Source: Senegalimassilia sp003474385
GTDB taxonomy: Bacteria > Actinomycetota > Coriobacteriia > Coriobacteriales > Eggerthellaceae
DNA length: 30,657 nucleotides
Direction of reading: 5' to 3'
Assembly (NCBI RefSeq): GCF_003474385.1
Contig: NZ_QUCY01000029.1
Span: forward strand, 1 to 30,657
A program made the translations under genes and the position numbers. Positions within the stretch are counted from its first letter, which is position 1. The number at the start of each line of letters is the position of its first letter. Under the pieces are notes generated by a model, which was given only the letters and a program-made list of their open reading frames with translations, had not been told where the DNA came from and ran no database searches. Shown here in pieces: positions 6,579 to 14,484 of this stretch.

Positions 6579-7186
6579 CGCGTTACCTTCACGTCATTTT
6601 CGCGTCACGATGCGGGAACTTGAGGGGCCGAGGGAAGCCGCAAACCGCGCCGCGAGCCCCAAGGCCCGCAGCGAGCGAGGCACGGGGTCGGCGAGCCGCC
6701 CGCAAGCGTCGCGCGGGCGCGAACCCAGCGGTCCGCTGCCCAACTTCACGCGGCGTTCATGCTTCTTTAAGGCTTCTTTCAGGCGGCGCGCCTACTATAT
6801 GAACCGTTCCTTATCCCTTTCCTTTACGGATCGCGCCCTCTCATCCGCGATCCGGCTAGGCGGAGTCTCCCACTCCCGCTTGGCGCGCGGGGCGCGGGGT
6901 TCCCGCCCACGTCCCACCGATTCCCAAGACGCCGTCTTCCCATCGGCGCCGCTTTGCCGCCCCGTCTCCCATCCCGGAACGGCAAAGCCCATCGCGGGGT
7001 CTCCCTCCCCGCATCGCAGAGGACCGCCGCGGCTTCCCACCGCGGCGGTCCAGCGTTTAAGCGGGGAAACTGCCAGGCGCAAATCGGCTCGCCGCGATCG
7101 AACCCGCCGCTCGCTGCGGCAGCGCTCCCCACTCCGCCGCAAGCGCGCCGCGCGAGGTCGTGGCGCTTGCGCTACCATGTCGTTAA
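6579..7186. other. About 600 bases without a recognisable gene
   Basis: Between the CIRCE element and the Nudix gene no frame gives a protein that looks real; the open frames here are Arg/Pro/Ser-rich and have no ribosome binding sites. The one clear structure is a perfect 12-bp hairpin at 7021-7051 (GGACCGCCGCGG stem, 7-base loop). No T-run follows it on either strand. A TACTAT at 6793-6798 resembles a -10 but lacks a partner -35. Confidence 0.5.
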
Positions 7187-7206
7187 TCGACAGGAAGGAA
7201 CCCGCC

Positions 7207-7911
7207 ATGCGCGAAACCCCGCAGCTGAAGCATATCGAGCAAGTGTCCGACGGCTGGATCAAGAAGTACATTCTCACGTACGTGCTGCCCGACGGCAGCG
7301 ACTACATATATGAAGCGGCCTCGCGCAAGGGCCTGGAGGCGTACCGCGCCGAGCTGGCGCGCCTTGAGGCGCGCAGCAACACGGCCATCGCGGCGATCGA
7401 CGAGGGCGCGGACGATTTCGGCGCTGCAGCCGTTGCCGCGGCCGAACAGGCCGCCGGCACCAGCGGCAAGCGCACAGCCGACGCCGTGTCCATCGTGCCC
7501 ATCACGCGCGACGGCAACCTGGTGCTCATCCGCGAGTTCCGCTATCCGCTGAACAGCTGGGTGGTCGGCCTGCCCGCGGGCCTGGTGGAGCCCGGCGAAG
7601 ACCTCGCCGTGGCCGTGGACCGTGAGCTGCGCGAGGAAACGGGTTACGGTCTGCGCACCGACATCCCGGAAGGCGCGGTGGAGCTGTTGCCGCAGGCCGG
7701 GCATTCGTCCACCGGCATGAGCGACGAAAGCGTGCAAACGGTGTTCGCCCAGGTGGAGAAGGACGAAGCGGCCCATCCCGAGCATGGCGAGCTTATCGAG
7801 GTGTTCACGCTGCCGCTTCGCGAGGTGCCGCGATTCCTCAAGCAGAACCCGTTGCCGCTGGGCACCCGTCTGCAGCTGGTGCTGGAGATCTTCGCGAGAA
7901 ACGCGAAGTAG
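7207..7911 (+). CDS. Nudix hydrolase, ADP-ribose pyrophosphatase-like
   Basis: A 234-residue Nudix enzyme. The Nudix box GX5EX7REUXEEXGU is perfect at residues 125-147 (G125, E131, R139, E140, E143, E144, G146), with Glu residues that bind catalytic metal. The preceding IREFRYP and GLPAG blocks and the long N-terminal strand region are typical of the ADP-ribose pyrophosphatase (NudF) group, which hydrolyses ADP-ribose to AMP and ribose phosphate. An Ala-rich insertion at about 60-90 is not typical. The ATG at 7207 follows AGGAAGGA closely; the same frame is open for 600 bases upstream, but that stretch has low-complexity composition and no start signal. The gene converges with the NlpC/P60 gene, leaving only 8 bases between stop codons. 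Confidence 0.88.
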   Translation: MRETPQLKHIEQVSDGWIKKYILTYVLPDGSDYIYEAASRKGLEAYRAELARLEARSNTAIAAIDEGADDFGAAAVAAAEQAAGTSGKRTADAVSIVPITRDGNLVLIREFRYPLNSWVVGLPAGLVEPGEDLAVAVDRELREETGYGLRTDIPEGAVELLPQAGHSSTGMSDESVQTVFAQVEKDEAAHPEHGELIEVFTLPLREVPRFLKQNPLPLGTRLQLVLEIFARNAK

Positions 7912-7919
7912 CCCGCGCT

Positions 7920-9056
7920 TCACGCGAAGCGCAGCGCGTGGGTGAAGCCCGCCCAGGACAGCGGATCGGTGTCGCGCACGAAGGCGCCGAAGGTGGGGGC
8001 GTGCACGTAATGCGTGCCGCCCTCGTTGCAGGCGATCGCCACATGGCCGTTGTACCCGTCGCCGTAGCTGATCCACAGCACATCGCCGGGCTGGGCGTCC
8101 TCCACGGGCAGCTGCGCCGCCGCCGCATAGTACAGCGACTCCGTTTGATGCGGCAGCGAGATCCCCGCCTGCAGATACGCCCAGCGCACCAACCCTGAGC
8201 AGTCGAACGTCTCGGGGCCCTCGGCGCCCCACACATACGGGCAGCCGATACGCGAGAGCGCATAATCCACCACCGAGCCGTTAGCCGGGATGGGCACCGA
8301 TGGGATGTTGTACGCATAAGCGTGCCTGACCTGCGCCGACGATGCCTGCGCCGCCTCGGCGCGATCACGGTCCTGCATGGATTCCAAGGCCGCCCTAGCC
8401 TCTTCATCAAGCTGCTGGAGAATTGCCTGCATAGCGGCCACCTTCTCTTGCGCCTCGTTCTTGACGCGTTCCGCCTCCTCGGCCGCCTCCTTCGCCACCT
8501 GTTCCTGCAGCTCAAGCTGCTCCTTGTCAGCGGCTACCTGGTCGCGCAGGGCCTTGGCCTCCTCGATCATGCGCTCGTCGTTCTCGTTGAGCGCATCGTA
8601 CATGTCCAGGCCCGTGGCGAATTCCTTGAACGACGCCGAGCCCATGAGCAAGTCGATGACGGTGAACTTGCCAGCCTTGTACATGCCCACGGCGCGTTTG
8701 GCCAGGCGATCCTGCAGCGTGTCGATCTGCGTGGATGCCTCGTCGATGCGGCGCTGGGCGTCGTCGACGGCGTTCACCGCGGCCTCGTGCTCGTCAAGCG
8801 CCTGGTAGTAAGCCTGCGCCGCCTCTGCCAGCTCGTTTTGCAGCGACGCCACGCGCTGATACACGGCATCGGCTTGCGCCAGCTTCTCCTCGGCATCGGG
8901 CTCGTCGGGCTTCTTCTCCTTGCCGTCGGGATCCTTTTGTTTATCGTCCTCATCATCACCCCAGGCGGGAACGGCGCCGAGCACTGTGGATGCGCCGAAC
9001 AGCGCAGCTGCCGAGACGAACAGGCGGCGATCGATTTGCGGACGGGGACGAGCCAT
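7920..9056 (-). CDS. Secreted NlpC/P60 peptidoglycan hydrolase with coiled coil
   Basis: A 378-residue exported cell-wall endopeptidase. An RR-containing signal sequence (residues 10-33, DRRLFVSAAALFGAS, ending near AWG) suggests Tat or Sec export. Residues 35-58 are very acidic and Lys-rich, 58-235 form a long Glu/Ala/Gln coiled coil like that of PcsB/CwlO-type hydrolases, and 255-378 hold the NlpC/P60 domain. The catalytic residues are Cys286 (FDCSG), His338 (NGHVAIA) and His352 (YVHAP). The family cleaves peptide cross-links, typically D-Glu to diamino acid. Coiled coils in this group usually hold the enzyme inactive until FtsEX binds; whether that applies here is inference. ATG 9056 has AGAGGTG 4 bases upstream; the frame is open further upstream to 9146 but without a start signal. 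Confidence 0.9.
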   Translation of the reverse strand: MARPRPQIDRRLFVSAAALFGASTVLGAVPAWGDDEDDKQKDPDGKEKKPDEPDAEEKLAQADAVYQRVASLQNELAEAAQAYYQALDEHEAAVNAVDDAQRRIDEASTQIDTLQDRLAKRAVGMYKAGKFTVIDLLMGSASFKEFATGLDMYDALNENDERMIEEAKALRDQVAADKEQLELQEQVAKEAAEEAERVKNEAQEKVAAMQAILQQLDEEARAALESMQDRDRAEAAQASSAQVRHAYAYNIPSVPIPANGSVVDYALSRIGCPYVWGAEGPETFDCSGLVRWAYLQAGISLPHQTESLYYAAAAQLPVEDAQPGDVLWISYGDGYNGHVAIACNEGGTHYVHAPTFGAFVRDTDPLSWAGFTHALRFA

Positions 9057-9111
9057 GTGACACCTCTGAAACGCCCTTGCGGGCACGTTGGTTGCATTTT
9101 CCATCGGAATT

Positions 9112-9140
9112 GTAATACATGGTGAACTTTCCAAACGCAA
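9112..9140 (-). promoter_or_regulatory. Putative promoter of the NlpC/P60 gene
   Basis: On the minus strand TTGCGT (9135-9140) and TATTAC (9112-9117) are 17 bases apart; an overlapping TACAAT (9109-9114) is a better -10 at poor spacing. The transcript would have a leader of about 50 bases. An imperfect 20-bp inverted repeat (9164-9183, TTATTCTTA facing AAGGATAA) lies just upstream and could be an operator. Confidence 0.5.
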
Positions 9141-9279
9141 CACCACAGCTTCTTCATGCTGGCTTATTCTTACTCAAGGATAATATCGCGCGAGAGCATC
9201 CCCATGCAAGCTTCGCATCAGCTGCGTTTCATGCATCCGAACGGCGCCTTCGCCCGATGTCAGGGGATGCGCAAACGCC

Positions 9280-9324
9280 GAAACGAAAAGCCCGCCGCCC
9301 TCGAAGGAGGATGGCGGGCTTCGG
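9280..9324 (-). terminator. Probable terminator downstream of the YerC-like gene
   Basis: AAGCCCGCC (9288-9296) pairs with GGCGGGCTT (9313-9321); an inner CCTC/GAGG extends the stem. On the minus strand it is followed by a TTTTCGTTT tract, which is a good terminator. It lies about 200 bases beyond the YerC-like stop codon. The rest of the interval 9141-9525 shows no gene. Confidence 0.65.
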
Positions 9325-9525
9325 CACAGCCGTATCGACGGATTTCTGAACTGGCGCGCTGCAAGGGGATTTGATGACGAGCGCGCTACAGGAGATCGGA
9401 CAGAGGGTGCGCCGCAGGGGTAAAACCGGCAGGCGCGCCGCAAGGAGCTCGACAGCGGACGCCGATTACGCCCCAGCCGCGTGGGGCACGCCGGAAAGCC
9501 TCGGCCCCGCCCTACCGCTCGGGAC

Positions 9526-9825
9526 TTACTTCCCTTTGCGGGCGTCGTCCAGGATGTTGAGCGCCATGGTGTAGCCGCCGGTGCCGTAGCTCAGGCATTT
9601 CGACACGCGGGCGATAGTGGTTGCCGACGCCCCCGTGGCCTTCTCGATGGAAGCGTATGAATTGCCGGCGTCGAGCTGGCGCGCAACGGCAAGGCGCTGC
9701 GAGGTTTCGCGAATCTCGCGGATGGTGAACAGATCTTCAAGCAGCAGGAAGATGTCGTTCTTGTCCTGGATTTTTGAGAAAACGGTCAGCAAATCCTCCA
9801 CCTCGGGGGTTCTCAGCTCGCTCAT
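9526..9825 (-). CDS. YerC/YecD-family TrpR-like DNA-binding protein
   Basis: A 99-residue protein of the YerC/YecD family, distant relatives of the TrpR repressor found in Gram-positive bacteria. The helix-turn-helix lies at about residues 56-78 (SYASIEKATGASATTIARVSKCL region), with the characteristic TSQRLAVARQL helix before it. It probably acts as a cytoplasmic dimeric regulator; its ligand and targets are not known. The start is ATG 9825: a -10-like TACAAT (9865-9870) predicts transcription from about 9858, which excludes the in-frame ATGs at 9876-9879 that would lie upstream. A palindrome overlapping that promoter may be its own operator. It is flanked by ubiE on one side and a terminator on the other. 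Confidence 0.85.
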   Translation of the reverse strand: MSELRTPEVEDLLTVFSKIQDKNDIFLLLEDLFTIREIRETSQRLAVARQLDAGNSYASIEKATGASATTIARVSKCLSYGTGGYTMALNILDDARKGK

Positions 9826-9864
9826 TCGGCATCGCCTTTCCGATTCACCGGGTTCTTTGCCTTC

Positions 9865-9887
9865 ATTGTACTCCATCATGGTGGAGT
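9865..9887 (-). promoter_or_regulatory. Promoter -10 and palindromic operator candidate of the YerC-like gene
   Basis: On the minus strand TACAAT (9865-9870) is a near-consensus -10. Immediately upstream lies ACTCCATCATGGTGGAGT (9870-9887), in which 16 of 18 bases are symmetrical, filling the spacer between -10 and -35. A palindrome in that position in front of a TrpR-like regulator suggests autoregulation. The -35 is weak (TTCTCA or TCAAGC). Confidence 0.5.
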
Positions 9888-9968
9888 GCTTGAGAACTCC
9901 GCAAACGGCACCGCGCCGGAAGGCGGGCTTTCAAATGCTGCGGGTTGCAATCATCCCAGAATGTTCCA

Positions 9969-10048
9969 AATCGCCTGGGATTGCCCAGGATTACTCCCGA
10001 CTGCTCGGAATCGTTTGGGATTGCCCGGAATCGCTTCCAGCTGCTCGG
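9969..10048. repeat. Imperfect tandem duplication, two 40-base units
   Basis: Units 9969-10008 and 10009-10048 both begin AATCG, contain TGGGATTGCCC and end CTGCTCGG. The first unit contains a perfect hairpin CCTGGG-ATTG-CCCAGG. It lies between the ubiE stop codon and the YerC-like promoter. The unit is not a multiple of three and no gene covers it. Confidence 0.7.
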
Positions 10049-10060
10049 GATCGTCGAACG

Positions 10061-10804
10061 CTATTCGGGCCTTTTTGCCACGTGAACTGCGGCGATGCCG
10101 CCGGTGTAGTTCTTCCAGGTGACGTCTGTGAATCCGGCATCCTCCATCATGCGGGCCAGGCCCTGCTGGTTGGGAAATGCCTTGATGGACTTCGACAGGT
10201 ACACGAAGCCGTCGCGGTCGCCCGTAATCAGGCCGCCCCAGAACGGGATGAGGTGTTTCAGGTAGAAGTTGTACAACGCGCGCCAAACGGCATTGGGCGG
10301 GGTGCTGAACTCAAGGCACACCAGGCTGCCGCCGGGCTTGAGCACGCGATACATCTCCGACAGCGCGCGCGGGCGGTCGGGCATGTTGCGGATGCCGTAG
10401 GCCATGGTGATGGCGTCGTAGCTGGCATCGGCGTACGGGATTTCCTGCGCGTCCACCACCTCGAAATCAACCGGCACGCCGTCGGCAGCGCCATCGGCGT
10501 AGTGTGCGCGAGCCACGTCGAGCATCTCGTTGACCAGGTCGGTGCACTGGATATGGCGCGGATGCTTGGCGCACGCCACGGTGAAGCTGACGTCGCCCGT
10601 TCCGCCCGCAATGTCCAGAACGTCATCGTTTGCGCTGATGGGAGCCTGTTTCATCATACCCGCCAGCCACATCTTGTAAGCGCCGAAGCTGGAGATGGCG
10701 TTGAAGCGCTCGTACTTCTTCGCGATGGTGGAGAAGATGTCCTTCACGCGTTCGGACGAGATCTCGGCCGGCGCTTCCTTGCCGGTGGCGGTATCGATGG
10801 CCAT
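10061..10804 (-). CDS. ubiE: Demethylmenaquinone methyltransferase UbiE/MenG
   Basis: A 247-residue SAM-dependent methyltransferase that makes the last step of menaquinone synthesis, C-methylation of demethylmenaquinone. Typical UbiE blocks are visible: VLDIAGGTGD (residues 62-71, SAM-binding motif I), the YGIRNMPDR segment, RVLKPGG, and a C-terminal NYTGGIAAVH. Length fits the family. ATG 10804 has AAGGAG 9 bases upstream. An in-frame ATG at 10891 lies only 3 bases past a TATACT -10 box (10895-10900), so the transcript would start after it. The product supports the menaquinone-linked respiration implied by the reductase operons elsewhere in the window. Confidence 0.92.
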   Translation of the reverse strand: MAIDTATGKEAPAEISSERVKDIFSTIAKKYERFNAISSFGAYKMWLAGMMKQAPISANDDVLDIAGGTGDVSFTVACAKHPRHIQCTDLVNEMLDVARAHYADGAADGVPVDFEVVDAQEIPYADASYDAITMAYGIRNMPDRPRALSEMYRVLKPGGSLVCLEFSTPPNAVWRALYNFYLKHLIPFWGGLITGDRDGFVYLSKSIKAFPNQQGLARMMEDAGFTDVTWKNYTGGIAAVHVAKRPE

Positions 10805-11091
10805 GCGGTGCTGCTCCTTGCGTATCGTGCGCGCCCGGCGAACCCGGGCGAGTTCATCAAGCTGGCCCTGAGCGGGCCGTTCGTTAGACATTCCAGTATA
10901 GCCGTTCGCGCAGCCGCGCCGCGCGTTCGGCATGAAGCGAACACGCAAGCTGCGGTTGCCGCGAAGCGACGGCCGAGGGCCGGCGAGGGGGTGCAGCCTC
11001 GCAACCCGCGCAAGGCGCAAGCGGCAAAGTTACGCCCATCAGGCAAAACGCCGACGAGAGCCGTGTTCGCAAAGCCTCAGGGCACGAGCTG

Positions 11092-13659
11092 CTAGTACTC
11101 CTGCTCTAGGTCCGCGTGCGCCTGCGCATCGGTTTCAAGGCCGTAGAACTTCCCTTGGCGGAAGCGGTCGAGCGCCACCAGGGCGATCATGCCGGCATTG
11201 TCGCCGCAAGCGGAAAGCGGAGGCATGGCCAGGCGCACATGCATCTTCTTGCACAGTTTCTCGTACGCCGCGCGCAACACGGGGTTCGCGGCCACGCCGC
11301 CGCCCAGGCAGAACGTGGGGGCACCCGTTTCGCGCAGCGCCATCTCGGCCTTCTTCACCTGCACGTCCACCACGGCGGCCTCGAAGCTGGCGCAGATGTC
11401 CGGCACGTTGAGTTCACGGCCCGCGGCGCGCTCGTTGTTGATGTAGGTGACCACGGCGGTCTTCAGGCCCGAAAGGCTGAATCGCATGTCGCCCGAGTGC
11501 ATCATGGCGCGGGGAAACTCGATGGCCTTCGGATTGCCCTTGGCGCCCTGCGCCGACACCACGGGGCCGCCCGGGTAACCCAGGCCGAGCGCCTTGGCAA
11601 CCTTGTCGAACGCCTCGCCCACCGCGTCGTCGATGGTGGCGCCCAGCACGCGGTAATCGCCCCAGCCACGCATATGCACGAGCATGGTGTTTCCGCCGCT
11701 GACCAGGGAAACCACCGCTGGAGGGGCGAAATCGGGCGCGCCGATCTTATTTGCGTACATATGACCCTCAAGGTGGTTCACGCCAACCAGAGGCTTGTCG
11801 GCGGCCCAGGCCGCGCCCTTGGCGAACGCCACGCCCACCACTAGCGCGCCCACCAGACCCGGCGCGTACGTGACACCTACGCCGTCAAGGTCTGCCCAAG
11901 TCAGACGCTCCATACCCAAGCGCTGCGCCGCAACGTCCAGACATTCGTCGCACACGCCGCAAATGGCCTCGATGTGTTTACGGCTGGCGATCTCGGGGAC
12001 CACGCCGCCGAAGCGGGAATGGAAGTCGATCTGGCTTGCCACCACGTCGGAGAGCAGGTTGCCCTTGCCGTCGACGATGGCCGCGGCCGTCTCGTCGCAG
12101 GAGCTTTCGATGGCCAGGATGAGCGGGCGCTCGAGTTGCGCGGCGGGCTGGGCTGCCTTCTGCGCATCATGCGCCTCGTCCACGCGCAGCGTCATGCCGG
12201 CGACGTCGACCGAGGATTCCTGAATGCCGGCATCCTCGGTGACGGCGCGCAGCGCCTTCGCGTCGGCGGCGCCGCCGACGGCCGAGGAGCCGATGACGCC
12301 CTGCAGCGGGCCCTCCATGATGACGGCGTCTTCACGGTCGGAATAGTAGTGCGGGCGCTTGCCGATGGAATGCATGCCGAGCGATTCGTAGAACGCCTGC
12401 GCGCCGACGTTGGAAGCACGCACCTCGAGCGAGCAGGTGGTGGCGCCCAGGTCGCGGGCGTCGGAAGCCACGCGCGAGATGAGCTGACGCGCGATGCCGC
12501 GGCGGCGCCACGCCGGATCGGTGCCGATCTTGAGGATCTGCACCTGCCCGTCGATCACCATGCCGCCGGCATAGCCGACCAGCACGTTCCCGCGTGCGGA
12601 AGAGGCGCCATCGGAACCGGCATCGGTCCCTTCCCCGCTTGCATAGGCCGCCCACCAGGTGCGGTCGGCGCGCGGAAGCTCATCGGCCACCAGCGCGGCG
12701 TTCCAGGCATCCGAGCCCATGACCTGGGATTCCATAGCGGCAACATCCTCGGCGTGCGCGGCGTCGAGCGGCTTGTACGTGATGCCGTGCTCGTCGGGGC
12801 GCGCGTTGAGCACCGCCGTATCGTGCATGGTGGCGCGCTGATCGCGGCGAGGCGCAGCGTCCTGCACGCCCGTGGCAAGGTTTTTCGGGTCGTTCTTCGC
12901 CAGACGGATGCGCTCGTTCTCCTCGGCATCGGACAGGCGCGTGTACACCGGCAGCAAGAACGCCGGGTTGTGACGCTGCGCGTCCAGCGGGTCGGCCGCG
13001 CCCGTGCGCCATGCGTCCTGCAGCGCCAGCAGAAGCCCGCGACCCGTGGGCGCCCACAGCTCCTCGGGCAGCAGCGTGCCAGCGGGGGTGAACAGCTCCG
13101 CGTACTTCGCAAGCCCATCGCCCGTCAGCTGCAACGCGTCCGCCGCAGCGTCGGAAGATGCTTTATCGACCAATTCTTGGGCTGCCACCTGCGCTTTCAC
13201 CACGCGGTCGGCCTCAAGGCGATGCACGCCCGCTTCATCGAGCGCGTAACGGACCGGGTAAACCTCCTTGCGCATGGCGTCGGCGACCACGGCCAGCCGA
13301 CCGCGCACGCCCGAGGCCCACGCATGCCAGGCCACCACATCGAGCGACGACACGCCCACCAGCGCGGCGCCAAGCGCCTGCGCGGCGCCCTTGGCAGTGG
13401 CCATGGCGATGCGCACGCCCGTGAACGATCCCGGTCCGCGGCCGACGCACACGCACGCCAGCTGACCGCGTTCCACACCAGCCTCGCGTAGCAGGGCGTC
13501 CATCCGCACGAGCAGCTGCGTGTTCGACGCGCGGTGCGCCGCCACCTCCACCGCAGCCACCGGCTCCACCGCGCATGCCGCGGCGTTCAAACGGCCCAGC
13601 CCAATGGAGATCACCTCGTTCGCCGTATCGAACGCCAACGCATATGCGGTTTCAGGCAC
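11092..13659 (-). CDS. tsaD: TsaB-RimI-TsaD triple fusion for tRNA t6A synthesis
   Basis: One 855-residue protein joins three normally separate enzymes. Residues 1-255 are TsaB (GRGPGSFTGVR at 73-83). Residues 278-450 are a RimI-type GNAT acetyltransferase (acetyl-CoA loop RRRGIA at 385-390, then the AFYESLGM block). Residues 512-855 are a complete TsaD (AIESSCDE at 516-523, metal site HLEGH at 629-633, SGGNT, late CGDNAGM with Asp820). TsaD transfers threonylcarbamoyl to A37 of ANN-decoding tRNAs with TsaB and TsaE; RimI acetylates the N-terminus of ribosomal protein S18. The start is GTG 13659, with AGGGGAG 4 bases upstream; an ATG at 13737 has no ribosome binding site. tsaE lies 108 bases upstream on the same strand. 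Confidence 0.93.
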   Translation of the reverse strand: MPETAYALAFDTANEVISIGLGRLNAAACAVEPVAAVEVAAHRASNTQLLVRMDALLREAGVERGQLACVCVGRGPGSFTGVRIAMATAKGAAQALGAALVGVSSLDVVAWHAWASGVRGRLAVVADAMRKEVYPVRYALDEAGVHRLEADRVVKAQVAAQELVDKASSDAAADALQLTGDGLAKYAELFTPAGTLLPEELWAPTGRGLLLALQDAWRTGAADPLDAQRHNPAFLLPVYTRLSDAEENERIRLAKNDPKNLATGVQDAAPRRDQRATMHDTAVLNARPDEHGITYKPLDAAHAEDVAAMESQVMGSDAWNAALVADELPRADRTWWAAYASGEGTDAGSDGASSARGNVLVGYAGGMVIDGQVQILKIGTDPAWRRRGIARQLISRVASDARDLGATTCSLEVRASNVGAQAFYESLGMHSIGKRPHYYSDREDAVIMEGPLQGVIGSSAVGGAADAKALRAVTEDAGIQESSVDVAGMTLRVDEAHDAQKAAQPAAQLERPLILAIESSCDETAAAIVDGKGNLLSDVVASQIDFHSRFGGVVPEIASRKHIEAICGVCDECLDVAAQRLGMERLTWADLDGVGVTYAPGLVGALVVGVAFAKGAAWAADKPLVGVNHLEGHMYANKIGAPDFAPPAVVSLVSGGNTMLVHMRGWGDYRVLGATIDDAVGEAFDKVAKALGLGYPGGPVVSAQGAKGNPKAIEFPRAMMHSGDMRFSLSGLKTAVVTYINNERAAGRELNVPDICASFEAAVVDVQVKKAEMALRETGAPTFCLGGGVAANPVLRAAYEKLCKKMHVRLAMPPLSACGDNAGMIALVALDRFRQGKFYGLETDAQAHADLEQEY

Positions 13660-13767
13660 AGTGCTCCCCTTGCTTTCGAATATGGTTCCTATATGGCCGG
13701 TTTTGCTGCGAGGCGCCGCTTGCCGCGCGGCGCCCATCCGGGCCGCATCGGGCGCGACAGCGGGCGT

Positions 13768-14382
13768 TTAAAGCGTTTCCGCAGGCGAATCGGCGGGTTT
13801 GGCCTCCGCGACCTTGACCGGGGGGATGGAGCCCGTGTTCATGGGGGCGCCCCCTGGCACGATGAAGCCGCCGGCGCTGGCCGTGGTCTTCGACAGACGC
13901 GCCTTCGAGTCGTTGGCCCACACGGTGAGCAGCTGGCGGGCGCGGTTTCCCAACGCGTGCGCAAGCACGCGGCGGCCGCCGTCCTCGGTCACCAGGATGC
14001 GGATCTCCAGGTAGCCGTACGGCAGCGCGCCGGGGAACTTCTCGCCCCACTCGATGAACGACACGCCATCGGCGTCGATGGTGTCGTAATAGCCCGTGTC
14101 CTCCAGCTCGTCCTGCTCGTCCAGGCGATACAGGTCGAAGTGGTACAGCGGAATGCGCCCCTGGTGGTACTCCAGCAGGATGTTGAACGTGGGGCTGGTG
14201 ACCTGGGCGGAAATGCCCAGGCCCGCGGCCACGCCTTGCACAAATTGGGTTTTGCCGGCGCCCAAATCGCCCGAAAGCACCACCACGTCGCCCGGATGCA
14301 GGTACGGAGCCAGCGTTTCGGCCAGCTGCTTCGTCGCCTCCGTGGACGCGGTTTTACGTGCGTATGTCAGTCCGTTAGCCAT
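13768..14382 (-). CDS. tsaE: tRNA threonylcarbamoyladenosine ATPase TsaE
   Basis: A 204-residue P-loop ATPase that drives the TsaB-TsaD t6A complex. Walker A GDLGAGKT is at residues 38-45; SPTFN and FDLYRL blocks follow, as does IEWGEKFP, all typical of TsaE. The family is usually about 150 residues; here about 50 extra C-terminal residues, rich in Ala, Pro and Gly, follow the core and have no recognisable domain. The chosen ATG 14382 has no ribosome binding site; a TATGAT box 10 bases upstream hints at a very short leader. The TsaB-RimI-TsaD fusion follows on the same strand, so the two genes hold the complete t6A transfer machinery apart from TsaC/Sua5. Confidence 0.92.
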   Translation of the reverse strand: MANGLTYARKTASTEATKQLAETLAPYLHPGDVVVLSGDLGAGKTQFVQGVAAGLGISAQVTSPTFNILLEYHQGRIPLYHFDLYRLDEQDELEDTGYYDTIDADGVSFIEWGEKFPGALPYGYLEIRILVTEDGGRRVLAHALGNRARQLLTVWANDSKARLSKTTASAGGFIVPGGAPMNTGSIPPVKVAEAKPADSPAETL

Positions 14383-14392
14383 AATGCAGCAC

Positions 14393-14398
14393 ATCATA
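14393..14398 (-). promoter_or_regulatory. Possible -10 box of tsaE
   Basis: On the minus strand TATGAT ends 10 bases before the tsaE ATG, so the leader would be only about 3 bases. No convincing -35 is present. Upstream, GAAAACGGC occurs twice 21 bases apart (14431-14439 and 14452-14460), about two helical turns. Confidence 0.3.
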
Positions 14399-14484
14399 CG
14401 CCAATGCGCGGCAACATGCACCCCGCCCACGAAAACGGCGGATAAGCAGGGGAAAACGGCTTCCGGGAACGGGCGGGCGTTGCG

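Noticed and set aside
5811..6802. Perfect ribosome-binding-like AAGGAGGTGA followed by a TTG and an open plus-strand frame
   Set aside because: The frame runs antisense through hsp20, its promoter and CIRCE, and has no protein-like features. The motif is probably chance.
11974..13491. Plus-strand frame of 505 codons
   Set aside because: Antisense to the TsaB-RimI-TsaD fusion, no ribosome binding site and no recognisable domain.
13660..13737. ATG 13737 as start of the TsaB fusion
   Set aside because: No ribosome binding site, and the added residues precede the conserved TsaB N-terminus; GTG 13659 has AGGGGAG.
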